A DNA stretch of 64,000 nucleotides from Pseudomonas sp. BGI-2 (GCF_004310295.1 NZ_SISB01000031.1:19945-83944); one strand, 5' to 3'. Shown: positions 50,780 through 59,764, numbered from the stretch's first letter. Made by a program: numbers and translations. Notes: a model not told the origin generated them from the letters alone.

Positions 50780-51427
50780 ATGGATAAATGGATTGAGTTG
50801 GTCAAAGCCAAGATGAGTGAGCTCAAAGTCACTCAGGAAGTACTCGCCGATCGCCTCGGGATGTCCCAGGGCGGCGTGGGTCACTGGCTGAATAAACGCC
50901 GTCAGCCGAGCATCGAGGACATGAATCGTGTCTTGCGGGCGCTCGGGATGGATTTTCTGGAAGTGGCGATGGTGATTCGGGAGCCTTTAGTGCTGCAGGA
51001 CGACGAAATGTCCCTGACTCAAAAGTACAACCCGTACTTTCGTTATCCGGTCAGTGACTGGCGCGTGCCTGCCGAGGTGCGTGACGGTGAGCTATCGGTC
51101 TACGGCAAGCCGCGTTTCGAACTGACCGATTACCACGCTCAGGGCGCGGCATTCTGGCTCGAGGTGGTCGGCGACGCGATGACCGCACCCAGCGGTATCA
51201 GCATTGCCGAGGGCATGATGATCCTGGTGGACCCGGCCATTGTGCCGGACCCCGGAAAGCTGGTGATCGTACAATGGGCAGACAGTGTTGAAGCGATCTT
51301 TCGCAAGCTGATCGAAGAGGGCGGGCAGCGTTACCTGGTCCCGCTCAATCCGACGTATCCGAAAGCCCTTTTCACCGAGGAGTGCCGAATTCTCGGCGTA
51401 GTGGTTCAGGCAACGGCCAAGTTCTAA
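50780..51427 (+). CDS. S24-type repressor without catalytic serine
   Basis: The 215-residue protein has an N-terminal Cro/CI helix-turn-helix (about 15-60, TQEVLADRLGMSQGGVGHWL) and a C-terminal LexA/CI-like domain. The catalytic lysine position is kept (Lys176 in EAIFRKLIEE), but the serine block that reads GDSM in LexA and CI reads GDAM (Ala133), and no Ala-Gly cleavage site is seen in the linker. It should therefore bind DNA and dimerise but not self-cleave. There are no phage genes around it. Confidence 0.82.
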   Translation: MDKWIELVKAKMSELKVTQEVLADRLGMSQGGVGHWLNKRRQPSIEDMNRVLRALGMDFLEVAMVIREPLVLQDDEMSLTQKYNPYFRYPVSDWRVPAEVRDGELSVYGKPRFELTDYHAQGAAFWLEVVGDAMTAPSGISIAEGMMILVDPAIVPDPGKLVIVQWADSVEAIFRKLIEEGGQRYLVPLNPTYPKALFTEECRILGVVVQATAKF

Positions 51428-51429
51428 TC

Positions 51430-51461
51430 AGATCGGTCCGCGCAATGCGTAGGACCGATCT
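51430..51461. terminator. Bidirectional terminator between repressor and liuD
   Basis: Perfect stem AGATCGGTCC / GGACCGATCT between convergent genes, followed by TTCATTTT on the plus side. Confidence 0.75.
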
Positions 51462-51467
51462 TCATTT

Positions 51468-53423
51468 TCACGCTTCTTCCAGTTCGACCAACGCACTGCC
51501 TTCGCTGACCATCTCGCCTTCCTGGCAATACAACGCCTTGATCACACCGGCGTGGGGCGCGCGAATGCTGTGCTCCATCTTCATCGCTTCCAGCACCACC
51601 AGTTGCGCCCCGGCTTCGACCGTTTGCCCGGCCTCGACCAGCACACGCACGATGCTGCCGTTCATGGGCGCGGTGAGCCCCCCCTGATGACTGTGACTGG
51701 CTTCGATGGCGCTGATCGGGTCGTAGGACTCGATGCGGCGCAATTCACCTTCCCATTGCAGATACACAACGTCGCCACGACGGATTGCCCGGTGCTGGCG
51801 ACGCACGCCGTTGTGCTCGGTCAGCAGCTGCTCGCCCTTGAGTTGTGCGGTGTGGGCATCAACGTTACCCAATGTCAGCGCCCGGTCTTGTCCTTCGCAA
51901 CTCAAGTGAAGGGTGATTTCCCTCGGCAGCCCGGCGCGGAAACCATTGCCCACACCCCAAGGCGAACTCAGGTCATCAGCACGCGGAGAACCCGACTGGC
52001 TCTGGGCAAACGCCTGAGCGGCGGCTAGCCAGAATTCGTCACTGAGGTCCGCAGGCTCTGGCAGCAATTGCTCCTGATAACGCGGAATAAAACCGGTATC
52101 CAGTTCTGCCGCCGCAAACGCCGGATGGCCGATGATACGGCGCAAGAAGTTAATGTTGGTCTTGAGCCCGCCGATCGCAAACTCGTCGAGCATGCTTAAC
52201 AACCGCAGCCGCGCTTGTTCACGGTCCTCGCCCCAGGCAATCAGCTTACCGAGCATCGGGTCGTAGAACGGCGAGATCTCATCGCCTTCTTCCACACCGC
52301 TGTCGACCCGACGTCCCGGGCCTTCGGCCGATTCGCGATACAACGCCAGACGCCCGGTGGCCGGCAGGAAGTCATGGCTCGGGTCCTCGGCATACAGTCG
52401 CACTTCAATCGCATGGCCGATCAACGGCACTTCGGCCTGGGTCATCGGCAGCGCTTCACCGCGAGCCACGCGAATCTGCCAGGCCACGAGGTCAAGGCCG
52501 GTGATCGCTTCGGTGACCGGGTGCTCGACCTGCAGGCGTGTGTTCATCTCCATGAAGAAAAACTCACCACGCGAATCCAGCAAAAACTCCACGGTACCGG
52601 CACCGACATAGCCGATGGCCTGTGCCGAACGCACGGCGGCTTCACCCATAGCGCGACGCAGTTCCGGGCTCAAGCCTGGAGCGGGCGCTTCTTCGACGAC
52701 TTTCTGATGGCGACGCTGAATCGAGCAGTCACGTTCGTTGAGGTACAGGCAGTTACCGTGCTGATCGGCGAACACCTGGATTTCCACGTGACGCGGTTTG
52801 AGCAGGTATTTCTCCACCAGCATCCGCGAATCGCCAAACGAGGATTTCGCCTCGCGTTGCGCCGAGGCCAGGGCTTCGGCCAATTGGCTGACGTCCTCAA
52901 CCACTTTCATGCCTTTACCGCCGCCGCCCGCCGTGGCTTTGAGCAGCACCGGATAACCGATGCGTTCGCAGGCGTCGCGAAAGGTGTCGAAGTCCTGAGC
53001 TTCGCCGTGATAGCCGGGGACCAAGGGCACGCCGGCGGTTTCCATCAGGGCTTTGGCGGCGGACTTGCTGCCCATCGCGTCAATGGCCGAGGCGGGCGGG
53101 CCGAGGAAGATCAGGCCGGCGTCTTCAATGGCACGGGCGAACCCGGCGTTCTCGGACAAAAAGCCATAACCGGGGTGAATCGCCTGAGCGCCGCTGGCCT
53201 TGGCCGCCGCGATCAATTTATCGATTTGCAGATAGCTGTCAGCGGCTTTGCTGCCGCCGAGGTCGACGCGGATATCCGCTTCACGGCTGTGCCGGGCTTC
53301 ACGGTCCGTGGCGCTGTGCACGGCCACGGTGGTCAGGCCCAACGCCTTGGCGGTGCGCATGACCCGGCAGGCGATTTCGCCACGGTTGGCCACCAGCAGG
53401 GTGGTGAGAACAGGTGCGCTCAT
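51468..53423 (-). CDS. liuD: Methylcrotonyl-CoA carboxylase, biotin-carrying alpha subunit
   Basis: The 651-residue protein contains a biotin carboxylase (1-450: VANRGEIACRVMRTAK, ATP-grasp with KATAGGGGKGMKVV, MNTRLQVEHPVTEAITG) and a C-terminal biotin carrier with EAMKMEHS. It carboxylates biotin for the conversion of 3-methylcrotonyl-CoA to 3-methylglutaconyl-CoA in leucine breakdown. The start at 53423 overlaps the liuC stop (ATGA). It is the last gene of the liuABCD operon. Confidence 0.94.
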   Translation of the reverse strand: MSAPVLTTLLVANRGEIACRVMRTAKALGLTTVAVHSATDREARHSREADIRVDLGGSKAADSYLQIDKLIAAAKASGAQAIHPGYGFLSENAGFARAIEDAGLIFLGPPASAIDAMGSKSAAKALMETAGVPLVPGYHGEAQDFDTFRDACERIGYPVLLKATAGGGGKGMKVVEDVSQLAEALASAQREAKSSFGDSRMLVEKYLLKPRHVEIQVFADQHGNCLYLNERDCSIQRRHQKVVEEAPAPGLSPELRRAMGEAAVRSAQAIGYVGAGTVEFLLDSRGEFFFMEMNTRLQVEHPVTEAITGLDLVAWQIRVARGEALPMTQAEVPLIGHAIEVRLYAEDPSHDFLPATGRLALYRESAEGPGRRVDSGVEEGDEISPFYDPMLGKLIAWGEDREQARLRLLSMLDEFAIGGLKTNINFLRRIIGHPAFAAAELDTGFIPRYQEQLLPEPADLSDEFWLAAAQAFAQSQSGSPRADDLSSPWGVGNGFRAGLPREITLHLSCEGQDRALTLGNVDAHTAQLKGEQLLTEHNGVRRQHRAIRRGDVVYLQWEGELRRIESYDPISAIEASHSHQGGLTAPMNGSIVRVLVEAGQTVEAGAQLVVLEAMKMEHSIRAPHAGVIKALYCQEGEMVSEGSALVELEEA

Positions 53424-54238
53424 CAACGCGGCTCCTTGGTGGTGGTCGGGGCTTGCCAGCTCGGCGGACGCTTTTGCAGAAAGGCGCGCAGGCCCTCCTG
53501 GCCTTCGGGGCTGACGCGGATGCGGGCGATGGCATTCTCGGTGTAACGGCGCAGTGCCGGGGTCAGCGCGCCGTTGCCGACTTCACGCAGCAAGTCCTTG
53601 CTGACACGCATGGCCGCCGGGCTGTTGAGCAGCAGGTTATCGATCCACTGTTCGACGTTCTGTTCCAGTTCCGCGGCCGGATAACTCTCCGACAGCAGGC
53701 CGATTTCCCGCGCCCGTTGCCCGCCGAAACGTTCGGCCGTCAGCGCATAACGGCGTGCCGCCCGCTCGCCGATGGCTTGCACCACGAATGGGCTGATCAC
53801 CGCCGGCGCCAAGCCGATGCGTACTTCCGACAGGCAGAACTGCGCGTCATCGGCGCCAATCGCCATGTCGCAGCAACTGATCAGGCCCAGCGCGCCGCCA
53901 TAGGCTGCGCCTTGCACCACGGCCAGCGTCGGGATTTTCAGTTTGGCGAGGTTGTACATCAACTCTGCCAGTTCCCGGGCGTCGTCGAGGTTGGTGTGGT
54001 AATCGAGTTCGGCCGATTGCTGCATCCAGGCCAGGTCGGCACCGGCGCTGAAATGCTTGCCGCGAGCGCGCACCAGCAGAAACCGCAGGCTGGCATCGGT
54101 CGAGACCTTGTCCAGGGCGAGTATCAGTTCGCGGATCATCTCGGCGTTGAAGGCGTTGTTCTTTTCTTCACGGCTGAGCCACAGGGTCGCGAAACCTCGT
54201 GGGTCGGTCAGCAGTTGGAGGGTGTTGAAGTCGCTCAT
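53423..54238 (-). CDS. liuC: Methylglutaconyl-CoA hydratase
   Basis: The 271-residue enoyl-CoA hydratase/isomerase-family enzyme hydrates 3-methylglutaconyl-CoA (or isohexenylglutaconyl-CoA) to the HMG-CoA-type product. Oxyanion-hole glycines are in GKHFSAGADLAWM and VVQGAAYGGALGLISCCDMA. The start at 54238 (MSDFNTLQLL) is chosen because the upstream frame reads through a REP pair. It sits third in the operon, separated from liuB by that REP pair. Confidence 0.93.
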   Translation of the reverse strand: MSDFNTLQLLTDPRGFATLWLSREEKNNAFNAEMIRELILALDKVSTDASLRFLLVRARGKHFSAGADLAWMQQSAELDYHTNLDDARELAELMYNLAKLKIPTLAVVQGAAYGGALGLISCCDMAIGADDAQFCLSEVRIGLAPAVISPFVVQAIGERAARRYALTAERFGGQRAREIGLLSESYPAAELEQNVEQWIDNLLLNSPAAMRVSKDLLREVGNGALTPALRRYTENAIARIRVSPEGQEGLRAFLQKRPPSWQAPTTTKEPR

Positions 54239-54263
54239 ATTCGTCCGTCTCCACAACTTTATT

Positions 54264-54369
54264 CTGTGGGAGCGAGGCTTGCCCGCGAAGGAAGCGCCGC
54301 GGTTTGCCTGTTGCACCGCGTCATGCCTGTTCGCGGGCAAGTCGGGTCGCCGCCCGCTCGCTCCTACAA
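54264..54369. repeat. REP pair inside the liu operon (family A, imperfect)
   Basis: The left arm TGTGGGAGCGAGGCTTGCCC is standard; the right arm is disrupted by an extra TCGGGTCGCC segment. It separates liuB from liuC. Confidence 0.85.
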
Positions 54370-54376
54370 GGTCGGA

Positions 54377-55984
54377 TCACATCCGGAACACGCCGAAGCG
54401 GCTCGGTTCGATTGGCGCATTCAGCGACGCCGACAAGGCCAGGGCCAATACATCGCGGGTCTGCGCCGGGTCGATGACGCCGTCGTCCCACAGCCGTGCG
54501 CTGGAGTAGTAAGGGTGGCCCTGTTCTTCGTATTGATCGAGGATCGGCTGCTTGATCTCGGCTTCCTGCTCGGCGCTGAAACCCTGGCCACTGCGCTCGG
54601 CTTGCTCGCGCTTGACTTGCACCAGCACGCCCGCCGCTTGTTCGGCGCCCATCACGCCGATGCGCGCGTTCGGCCACATCCACAGGAAGCGTGGGTCGTA
54701 AGCCCGCCCGCACATGCCGTAGTTACCGGCACCAAAACTGCCGCCAATGATCACGGTAAATTTCGGTACCTTGGCACACGCCACGGCGGTCACCAGTTTC
54801 GCGCCGTGCTTGGCGATGCCGCCGGCCTCGTATTTCTGGCCGACCATGAAACCGGTGATGTTTTGCAGGAACAGCAACGGTATGCCGCGCTGGCAGGCCA
54901 GTTCGATAAAGTGCGCGCCTTTCTGCGCGGCTTCGGCGAACAGGATGCCGTTGTTGGCGAGGATCGCGATCGGGTAACCGTGCAAATAGGCGAAGCCGCA
55001 CACGAGGGTGGTTCCGAACAGCGCTTTGAATTCGTCGAACACCGAACCGTCGACCAGCCGCGAGATCACTTCGCGCACATCGAACGGTTGCTTGGCATCA
55101 GCCGAGACCACGCCGTACAGCTCATCGCTGGCGTAGAGCGGGGCGATCGGTGTGCGCTGTTGCAGTTCGCCGAGTTTGCGCCAGTTGAGGTTGGCAACGC
55201 TGCGTCGCGCAATGGCCAAGGCGTGTTCATCGCTTTCGGCGTAATGGTCGGCGACACCGGAAATCTTGCAGTGCACATCGGCCCCGCCGAGGTCCTCAGC
55301 GCTGACCACTTCACCCGTCGCCGCTTTCACCAACGGCGGGCCGGCGAGGAAAATGGTGGCCTGCTGGCGCACCATAATCGCTTCGTCGGCCATCGCTGGC
55401 ACATAGGCGCCACCAGCGGTGCAGGAACCCATGACCACCGCGATCTGCGGAATGCCCATGGCGCTCATGTTGGCCTGGTTGAAGAAGATCCGTCCAAAGT
55501 GCTCGCGGTCCGGGAACACTTCATCCTGACGCGGCAAGTTGGCGCCGCCGGAGTCCACCAGATAGATGCACGGCAAGCGATTTTGCTGGGCGATGGTCTG
55601 GGCACGCAGGTGTTTTTTCACGGTCAGCGGGTAGTACGAACCCCCTTTCACCGTGGCGTCGTTGGCGACGATCATGCATTCGACGCCTTCCACACGGCCA
55701 ATCCCGGCAATCACGCCAGCCGCCGGAACGTCTTCGCCGTAGACCGCATAAGCCGCCAGTTGGCTGATCTCGAGAAACGGTGAGCCCGGATCGAGCAAAC
55801 GATTGATTCGCTCACGAGGCAGCAACTTGCCCCGCGAGGTATGGCGTTCTTGCGCCTTCGGGCCGCCACCTTGCTGCACTTGGGCGAGCAGGGTGTGCAG
55901 GGCGTCGACCTGTTTGAGCATCGCCGCGCTGTTGGCCGCGAACTCCGCCGAACGGGGGTTGAGCTGGGTATGCAGGATAGCCAT
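54377..55984 (-). CDS. liuB: Methylcrotonyl-CoA carboxylase, carboxyltransferase beta subunit
   Basis: The 535-residue subunit has the two crotonase-like carboxyltransferase domains. VDSGGANLPRQDEVFPDREH and GSCTAGGAYVPAMADEAIMV mark the N-terminal domain, and NNGILFAEAAQKGAHFIELA and GGSFGAGNYGMCGRAYDPRF the C-terminal one. It transfers carboxyl from biotin on LiuD to 3-methylcrotonyl-CoA. It follows liuA by 12 bases. Confidence 0.95.
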   Translation of the reverse strand: MAILHTQLNPRSAEFAANSAAMLKQVDALHTLLAQVQQGGGPKAQERHTSRGKLLPRERINRLLDPGSPFLEISQLAAYAVYGEDVPAAGVIAGIGRVEGVECMIVANDATVKGGSYYPLTVKKHLRAQTIAQQNRLPCIYLVDSGGANLPRQDEVFPDREHFGRIFFNQANMSAMGIPQIAVVMGSCTAGGAYVPAMADEAIMVRQQATIFLAGPPLVKAATGEVVSAEDLGGADVHCKISGVADHYAESDEHALAIARRSVANLNWRKLGELQQRTPIAPLYASDELYGVVSADAKQPFDVREVISRLVDGSVFDEFKALFGTTLVCGFAYLHGYPIAILANNGILFAEAAQKGAHFIELACQRGIPLLFLQNITGFMVGQKYEAGGIAKHGAKLVTAVACAKVPKFTVIIGGSFGAGNYGMCGRAYDPRFLWMWPNARIGVMGAEQAAGVLVQVKREQAERSGQGFSAEQEAEIKQPILDQYEEQGHPYYSSARLWDDGVIDPAQTRDVLALALSASLNAPIEPSRFGVFRM

Positions 55985-55996
55985 GGACAGCTCCGT

Positions 55997-57160
55997 TTAG
56001 CGGGTTTCGTTGAACAGTTCGCGACCGATCAGCATGCGACGGATCTCACTGGTGCCGGCGCCGATTTCGTACAGCTTGGCGTCACGCAGCAGACGACCCG
56101 CCGGGAATTCGTTGATGTAGCCGTTGCCGCCGAGAATCTGGATCGCGTCGAGGGCCATTTGTGTGGCGCGTTCGGCGCTGTAGAGGATCACGCCGGCGGC
56201 GTCCTTGCGGGTGGTTTCGCCGCGCTCGCAGGCCTGGGCCACCGCATAAAGATAGGCGCGGCTGGCGTTGAGTTGGGTGTACATGTCGGCGACTTTGCCT
56301 TGGATCAGCTGGAACTCGCCGATGCTTTGGCCGAACTGCTTGCGGTCGTGGATGTAGGGAACGATCAGGTCCATGCAGGCCTGCATGATCCCGGTCGGGC
56401 CACCGGACAGGACAACGCGTTCGTAGTCGAGGCCGCTCATCAGCACTTTCACGCCGCCGTTGAGGATGCCGAGGATGTTTTCTTCAGGGACTTCGACGTC
56501 ATCGAAGAACAGCTCGCAGGTGTTGGAGCCGCGCATGCCGAGCTTGTCGAATTTGTTGCTGCGGCTGAAGCCTTTTGAATCACGTTCGACGATGAAGGCG
56601 GTGATGCCGTGCGGGCCTTTTTCCAGGTCGGTCTTGGCGTAGATCACGTAGGTGTTAGCGTCGGGACCGTTGGTGATCCAGGTTTTGCTGCCGTTGAGCA
56701 CGTAGTGATCACCGCGTTTGTCGGCACGCAGTTTCATCGACACCACGTCGGAACCGGCATTCGGTTCGCTCATGGCCAAGGCGCCAATGTGCTCGCCGCT
56801 GATCAGCTTCGGCAGGTATTTGGTTTTCTGTTCGTGATTGCCGTTGCGGTTGATCTGGTTGACGCAAAGGTTGGAGTGCGCGCCGTAGGACAGCGCGACT
56901 GAGGCCGAACCGCGGCTGATTTCTTCCATGATCACTACATGCGCCAGATAACCCAGCCCAGCGCCGCCATACTCTTCCGGCACGGTAACGCCCAGCAGGC
57001 CCATGTCGCCGAATTTGCGCCACAGGTCGGCCGGGAACAGGTTGTCGATGTCGATCTGAGCGGCGCGCGGGGCGATCTCTTTGGCGACGAAGGACTGAAC
57101 CTGATCGCGCAGCATGTCGATGGTTTCACCGAGGGCAAAGTTCAGGGATGGGTAGCTCAT
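55997..57160 (-). CDS. liuA: Isovaleryl-CoA dehydrogenase
   Basis: The 387-residue acyl-CoA dehydrogenase oxidises isovaleryl-CoA to 3-methylcrotonyl-CoA using FAD and electron-transfer flavoprotein. AMSEPNAGSDVVSMKLRADK and KTWITNGPDANTYVIYAKT form the substrate/FAD site; the catalytic Glu of the isovaleryl type lies in the SGLDYERVVLSGGP segment. It opens the liuABCD operon. Two LiuR-type operators are directly upstream. Confidence 0.95.
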   Translation of the reverse strand: MSYPSLNFALGETIDMLRDQVQSFVAKEIAPRAAQIDIDNLFPADLWRKFGDMGLLGVTVPEEYGGAGLGYLAHVVIMEEISRGSASVALSYGAHSNLCVNQINRNGNHEQKTKYLPKLISGEHIGALAMSEPNAGSDVVSMKLRADKRGDHYVLNGSKTWITNGPDANTYVIYAKTDLEKGPHGITAFIVERDSKGFSRSNKFDKLGMRGSNTCELFFDDVEVPEENILGILNGGVKVLMSGLDYERVVLSGGPTGIMQACMDLIVPYIHDRKQFGQSIGEFQLIQGKVADMYTQLNASRAYLYAVAQACERGETTRKDAAGVILYSAERATQMALDAIQILGGNGYINEFPAGRLLRDAKLYEIGAGTSEIRRMLIGRELFNETR

Positions 57161-57214
57161 GGGTCACCTTTTGGCTTTTTTATCGGTTGGTGAGACCGTC
57201 AATCGGCTCTCACC

Positions 57215-57230
57215 TTTACGTTAACGTAAG
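57215..57230. promoter_or_regulatory. LiuR operator 1
   Basis: TTTACGTTAACGTAAG is nearly perfectly palindromic and lies 55 bases upstream of the liuA start. It is 43 bases (centre to centre) from operator 2, about four helical turns. Confidence 0.82.
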
Positions 57231-57257
57231 CCTGTGACGAATGGCTGTCAATCACCC

Positions 57258-57273
57258 TTTACGTTAACGTCAA
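57258..57273. promoter_or_regulatory. LiuR operator 2
   Basis: TTTACGTTAACGTCAA, the same palindrome as operator 1. It lies between the divergent liuA and acyl-CoA ligase genes and could serve both. Confidence 0.82.
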
Positions 57274-57285
57274 CTTGAGCGACTC

Positions 57286-57375
57286 TGTAGGAGCAAAGCT
57301 TGCTCGCGAAGAACGATAACGCGGTCGTATGTTACACCGCAGTGCTCCCTTCGCGGGCAAGCCTCGCTCCTACAA
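57286..57375. repeat. REP pair (family A) before the ligase gene
   Basis: TGTAGGAGCAAAGCTTGCTC and a GCGGGCAAGCCTCGCTCC-type complement. It lies between LiuR operator 2 and the ligase start, so it would be in the 5' leader. Confidence 0.88.
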
Positions 57376-57395
57376 TAAAGACAATAGGGGTCGTC

Positions 57396-59093
57396 ATGGA
57401 TCAACCCAGTGCAAGCCCGCAGCGCAGCTACACCCGTGGTTCCCAGGATAAAGTGTTACTGGCGATGACCATCGGTCAGGCATTTGACAAAACGGTCGCG
57501 CAGTACCCGGCCGGAGAGGCGCTGGTCGTGCGCCATCAAAACGTGCGCTACACCTGGCAGCAACTGGCCGACGCCGTCGACCTGCACGCCAGAGCCCTGT
57601 TGGCGCTGGGCCTGCAGACCGGGGACCGCCTCGGTATCTGGGCGCCGAATTGCGCGCAGTGGTGCATCAGCCAGTTCGCCAGCGCGAAAATCGGTGTGAT
57701 CCTGGTCAACATCAACCCGGCGTATCGCAGTTCCGAACTCGAATACGTGTTGAAGCAATCCGGCTGCCAATGGCTGGTCTGCGCTGGTGCTTTCAAGACC
57801 TCCGACTATCACGGGATGCTGCAAGGCCTGATGCCCGAACTGGCGGAGCAATCCATCGGAAAGTTGCACTGCGAGCGCCTGCCGCAATTGCGCGGCGTCA
57901 TCAGTCTGGATGCACAACCACCGTCGGGTTTCCTGCCGTGGTCGCAGCTGGCCGATCTCGCCGCCAGCGTGTCCGCCGAACAGTTGCGCGAACGCCAGGA
58001 CAGCCTTCATTTCGATCAGGCGGTGAACATCCAGTACACCTCCGGCACCACCGGGTTCCCGAAAGGCGCGACCCTCAGTCACTACAACATTCTCAACAAC
58101 GGATACATGGTCGGCGAAAGCCTCGGGCTGACAGCCGATGATCGCCTGGTGATCCCGGTGCCGCTGTATCACTGCTTCGGCATGGTTATGGGCAACCTCG
58201 GCTGCATCACCCACGGCAGCACCATGATTTATCCCAACGATGCGTTCGATCCGCTCTTGACCTTGACCACAGTCGCCGAAGAAAAGGCCACCGCACTTTA
58301 CGGCGTGCCGACCATGTTCATCGCCATGCTCGATCAGCCCGCACGCGCCGAATTCGATCTGTCGAGCCTGCGCACCGGGATCATGGCCGGGGCGACCTGC
58401 CCGATCGAAGTGATGCGCCGGGTCATCAGTGATATGCACATGAGCGAGGTGCAGATTGCCTACGGCATGACGGAAACGAGCCCCGTGTCATTGCAGACCG
58501 GTCCGTCAGACGAACTGGAACTGCGCGTCACCACCGTTGGCCGGACCCAGCCGCAGCTGGAAAGCAAGATCATCGATGAGGCCGGCAATCTGGTGCCGCG
58601 CGGCACCATTGGCGAACTCTGCACCCGCGGTTACAGCGTGATGCTCGGTTACTGGAACAACCCGCAAGGCACCGCGGAAGCTATCGACCAGGCAGGCTGG
58701 ATGCACACCGGTGATCTGGCGAGCATGAACGACGAAGGCTACGTGTGCATTGCCGGGCGTAACAAGGACATGATCATCCGCGGCGGTGAGAACATTTACC
58801 CGCGTGAGCTGGAAGAGTTTTTCTTTACTCATCCCGCGGTGGCGGACGTGCAGGTGATCGGGATTCCGTGCTCGCGCTATGGCGAAGAGATTGTCGCCTG
58901 GATCAAATTCCACCCGGGCCACAGTGCTACCGAACAGGAACTGCAAACCTGGTGCAAGGAACGCATCGCGCACTTCAAGACGCCACGTTACTTCAAGTTC
59001 GTGGAAGAATTTCCAATGACCGTGACGGGGAAAATTCAGAAGTTTCGGATGCGCGAGATCAGTATCGAGGAATTGCAAATCAACAAAGCCTGA
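57396..59093 (+). CDS. AMP-forming acyl-CoA synthetase
   Basis: The 565-residue adenylate-forming ligase activates a carboxylic acid to its CoA thioester. The P-loop is YTSGTTGFPKGATLSH, followed by AYGMTETSPVSLQTG, the MHTGDLASMNDEGYV hinge region and catalytic Lys near GKIQKFRMRE. It is divergent from liuA and shares the operators, so a branched or short-chain acid such as isovalerate is a plausible substrate; this is inference. AGGGG six bases before the ATG supports the start; the frame upstream crosses the REP. Confidence 0.88.
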   Translation: MDQPSASPQRSYTRGSQDKVLLAMTIGQAFDKTVAQYPAGEALVVRHQNVRYTWQQLADAVDLHARALLALGLQTGDRLGIWAPNCAQWCISQFASAKIGVILVNINPAYRSSELEYVLKQSGCQWLVCAGAFKTSDYHGMLQGLMPELAEQSIGKLHCERLPQLRGVISLDAQPPSGFLPWSQLADLAASVSAEQLRERQDSLHFDQAVNIQYTSGTTGFPKGATLSHYNILNNGYMVGESLGLTADDRLVIPVPLYHCFGMVMGNLGCITHGSTMIYPNDAFDPLLTLTTVAEEKATALYGVPTMFIAMLDQPARAEFDLSSLRTGIMAGATCPIEVMRRVISDMHMSEVQIAYGMTETSPVSLQTGPSDELELRVTTVGRTQPQLESKIIDEAGNLVPRGTIGELCTRGYSVMLGYWNNPQGTAEAIDQAGWMHTGDLASMNDEGYVCIAGRNKDMIIRGGENIYPRELEEFFFTHPAVADVQVIGIPCSRYGEEIVAWIKFHPGHSATEQELQTWCKERIAHFKTPRYFKFVEEFPMTVTGKIQKFRMREISIEELQINKA

Positions 59094-59103
59094 CGCAATC
59101 CCC

Positions 59104-59194
59104 TGTGGGAGCGGGCTTGCTCGCGAAGGCGGAGGGTCAGTCAGCGATGTCGTCGGCTGATACACCGCCTTCGCGAGCAAGCCCGCTCCCACAA
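59104..59194. repeat. REP pair (family A)
   Basis: Perfectly matched arms TGTGGGAGCGGGCTTGCTCG and complement, about 45 bases apart, between the ligase gene and the CrcY-like RNA. Confidence 0.93.
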
Positions 59195-59227
59195 GGAATG
59201 GTGGAATACTTGAACGCCGGAAAGCAC

Positions 59228-59605
59228 AAAGGGGAGCCGAAGCTCCCCTTTAATTTTGTCGTTGCGCGTGCTCTTTTTTTATTATTGAGGGGCGGTCTGT
59301 TGTTGTTTTTAGTGACCGTGGCCCTTTACTGCTGTTTTTGTCGATCCCCATCCGGGATCAAGAGCAAACGTATTTTTTTGAGCGCTGACCTGCTTTTTCG
59401 CTGAGCGATCCAACCAGTTCGGGAGCTACCTGAAGGTAGTTTTATTGTTCTCTGCCCGGTTGCGGGTTACTCCGAAAAGCACCCTGAAAAGCACATCCTC
59501 TCCAAAAAAATCTGTTAGCTGCGTCTCTGCCGTGTTGTTTTTGTTATGTCAGAGTCGTTACGTCTTATTTTTATTAGGTTTGCCGCTTTTTTTGTTCTTG
59601 TTATG
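59228..59605 (-). ncRNA. crcY: CrcY-like catabolite repression RNA
   Basis: The minus strand reads as an RNA of roughly 380 bases. It contains at least six A-rich AAnAAnAA boxes (AACAAGAACAA, AATAAAAATAAG, AACAAAAACAACA, AACAATAAAAC, AAAAACAACAACA, AATAATAAAA) set between short stems, and ends in a terminator (GGGGAGCTTCGGCTCCCC). These boxes bind the Hfq/Crc complex, and decoy RNAs CrcZ, CrcY and CrcX sequester it to relieve catabolite repression. The place downstream of the HMG-CoA lyase gene is that of crcY in P. putida. The exact start is estimated from the sigma-54 promoter. Confidence 0.85.
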
Positions 59606-59615
59606 CAGTAGAGAT

Positions 59616-59631
59616 AGCAGAAGCCGTGCCA
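59616..59631 (-). promoter_or_regulatory. Sigma-54 promoter of the CrcY-like RNA
   Basis: Minus-strand TGGCACGGCTTCTGCT matches TGGCAC-N5-TTGCW with exact GG/GC spacing and one mismatch. CrcZ and CrcY are transcribed by RpoN under CbrB. Confidence 0.85.
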
Positions 59632-59712
59632 ACTTTAAAAAATCGTTATAAATCAACTATTTAAGGTTTTGTCGGATTTTTCGTTCGGACAAAACCAGAC
59701 AATTTGTTTCCG

Positions 59713-59754
59713 TGTTACTCGCTTGTGCCCCACGTTCCAGACGCAGCGGTAACA
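59713..59754. promoter_or_regulatory. Candidate CbrB activator site
   Basis: TGTTAC (59713-59718) and GTAACA (59749-59754) are perfect inverted half-sites 30 bases apart, 80-140 bases upstream of the sigma-54 promoter, a typical enhancer place. The half-sites resemble reported CbrB sites but the spacing may differ. A separate palindrome GGTTTTGTC / GACAAAACC at 59665-59696 lies between and may be the mvaB terminator. Confidence 0.45.
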
Positions 59755-59764
59755 CCCGCACGCC

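Noticed and set aside
50780..51427. The S24-type repressor as a sign of a prophage
   Set aside because: No phage structural, lysis or integrase genes and no attachment repeats are near it; the neighbours are chromosomal metabolic genes.
53414..55783. A 789-codon open frame on the plus strand
   Set aside because: It is antisense to liuC and liuB, whose domains and motifs are clear. Long antisense frames are common in GC-rich genomes and the translation shows no known domain.
59665..59696. GGTTTTGTC / GACAAAACC palindrome as a transcription factor site
   Set aside because: It may simply be the mvaB terminator or an enhancer-region hairpin; there is no T tract and no matching regulator known to me.
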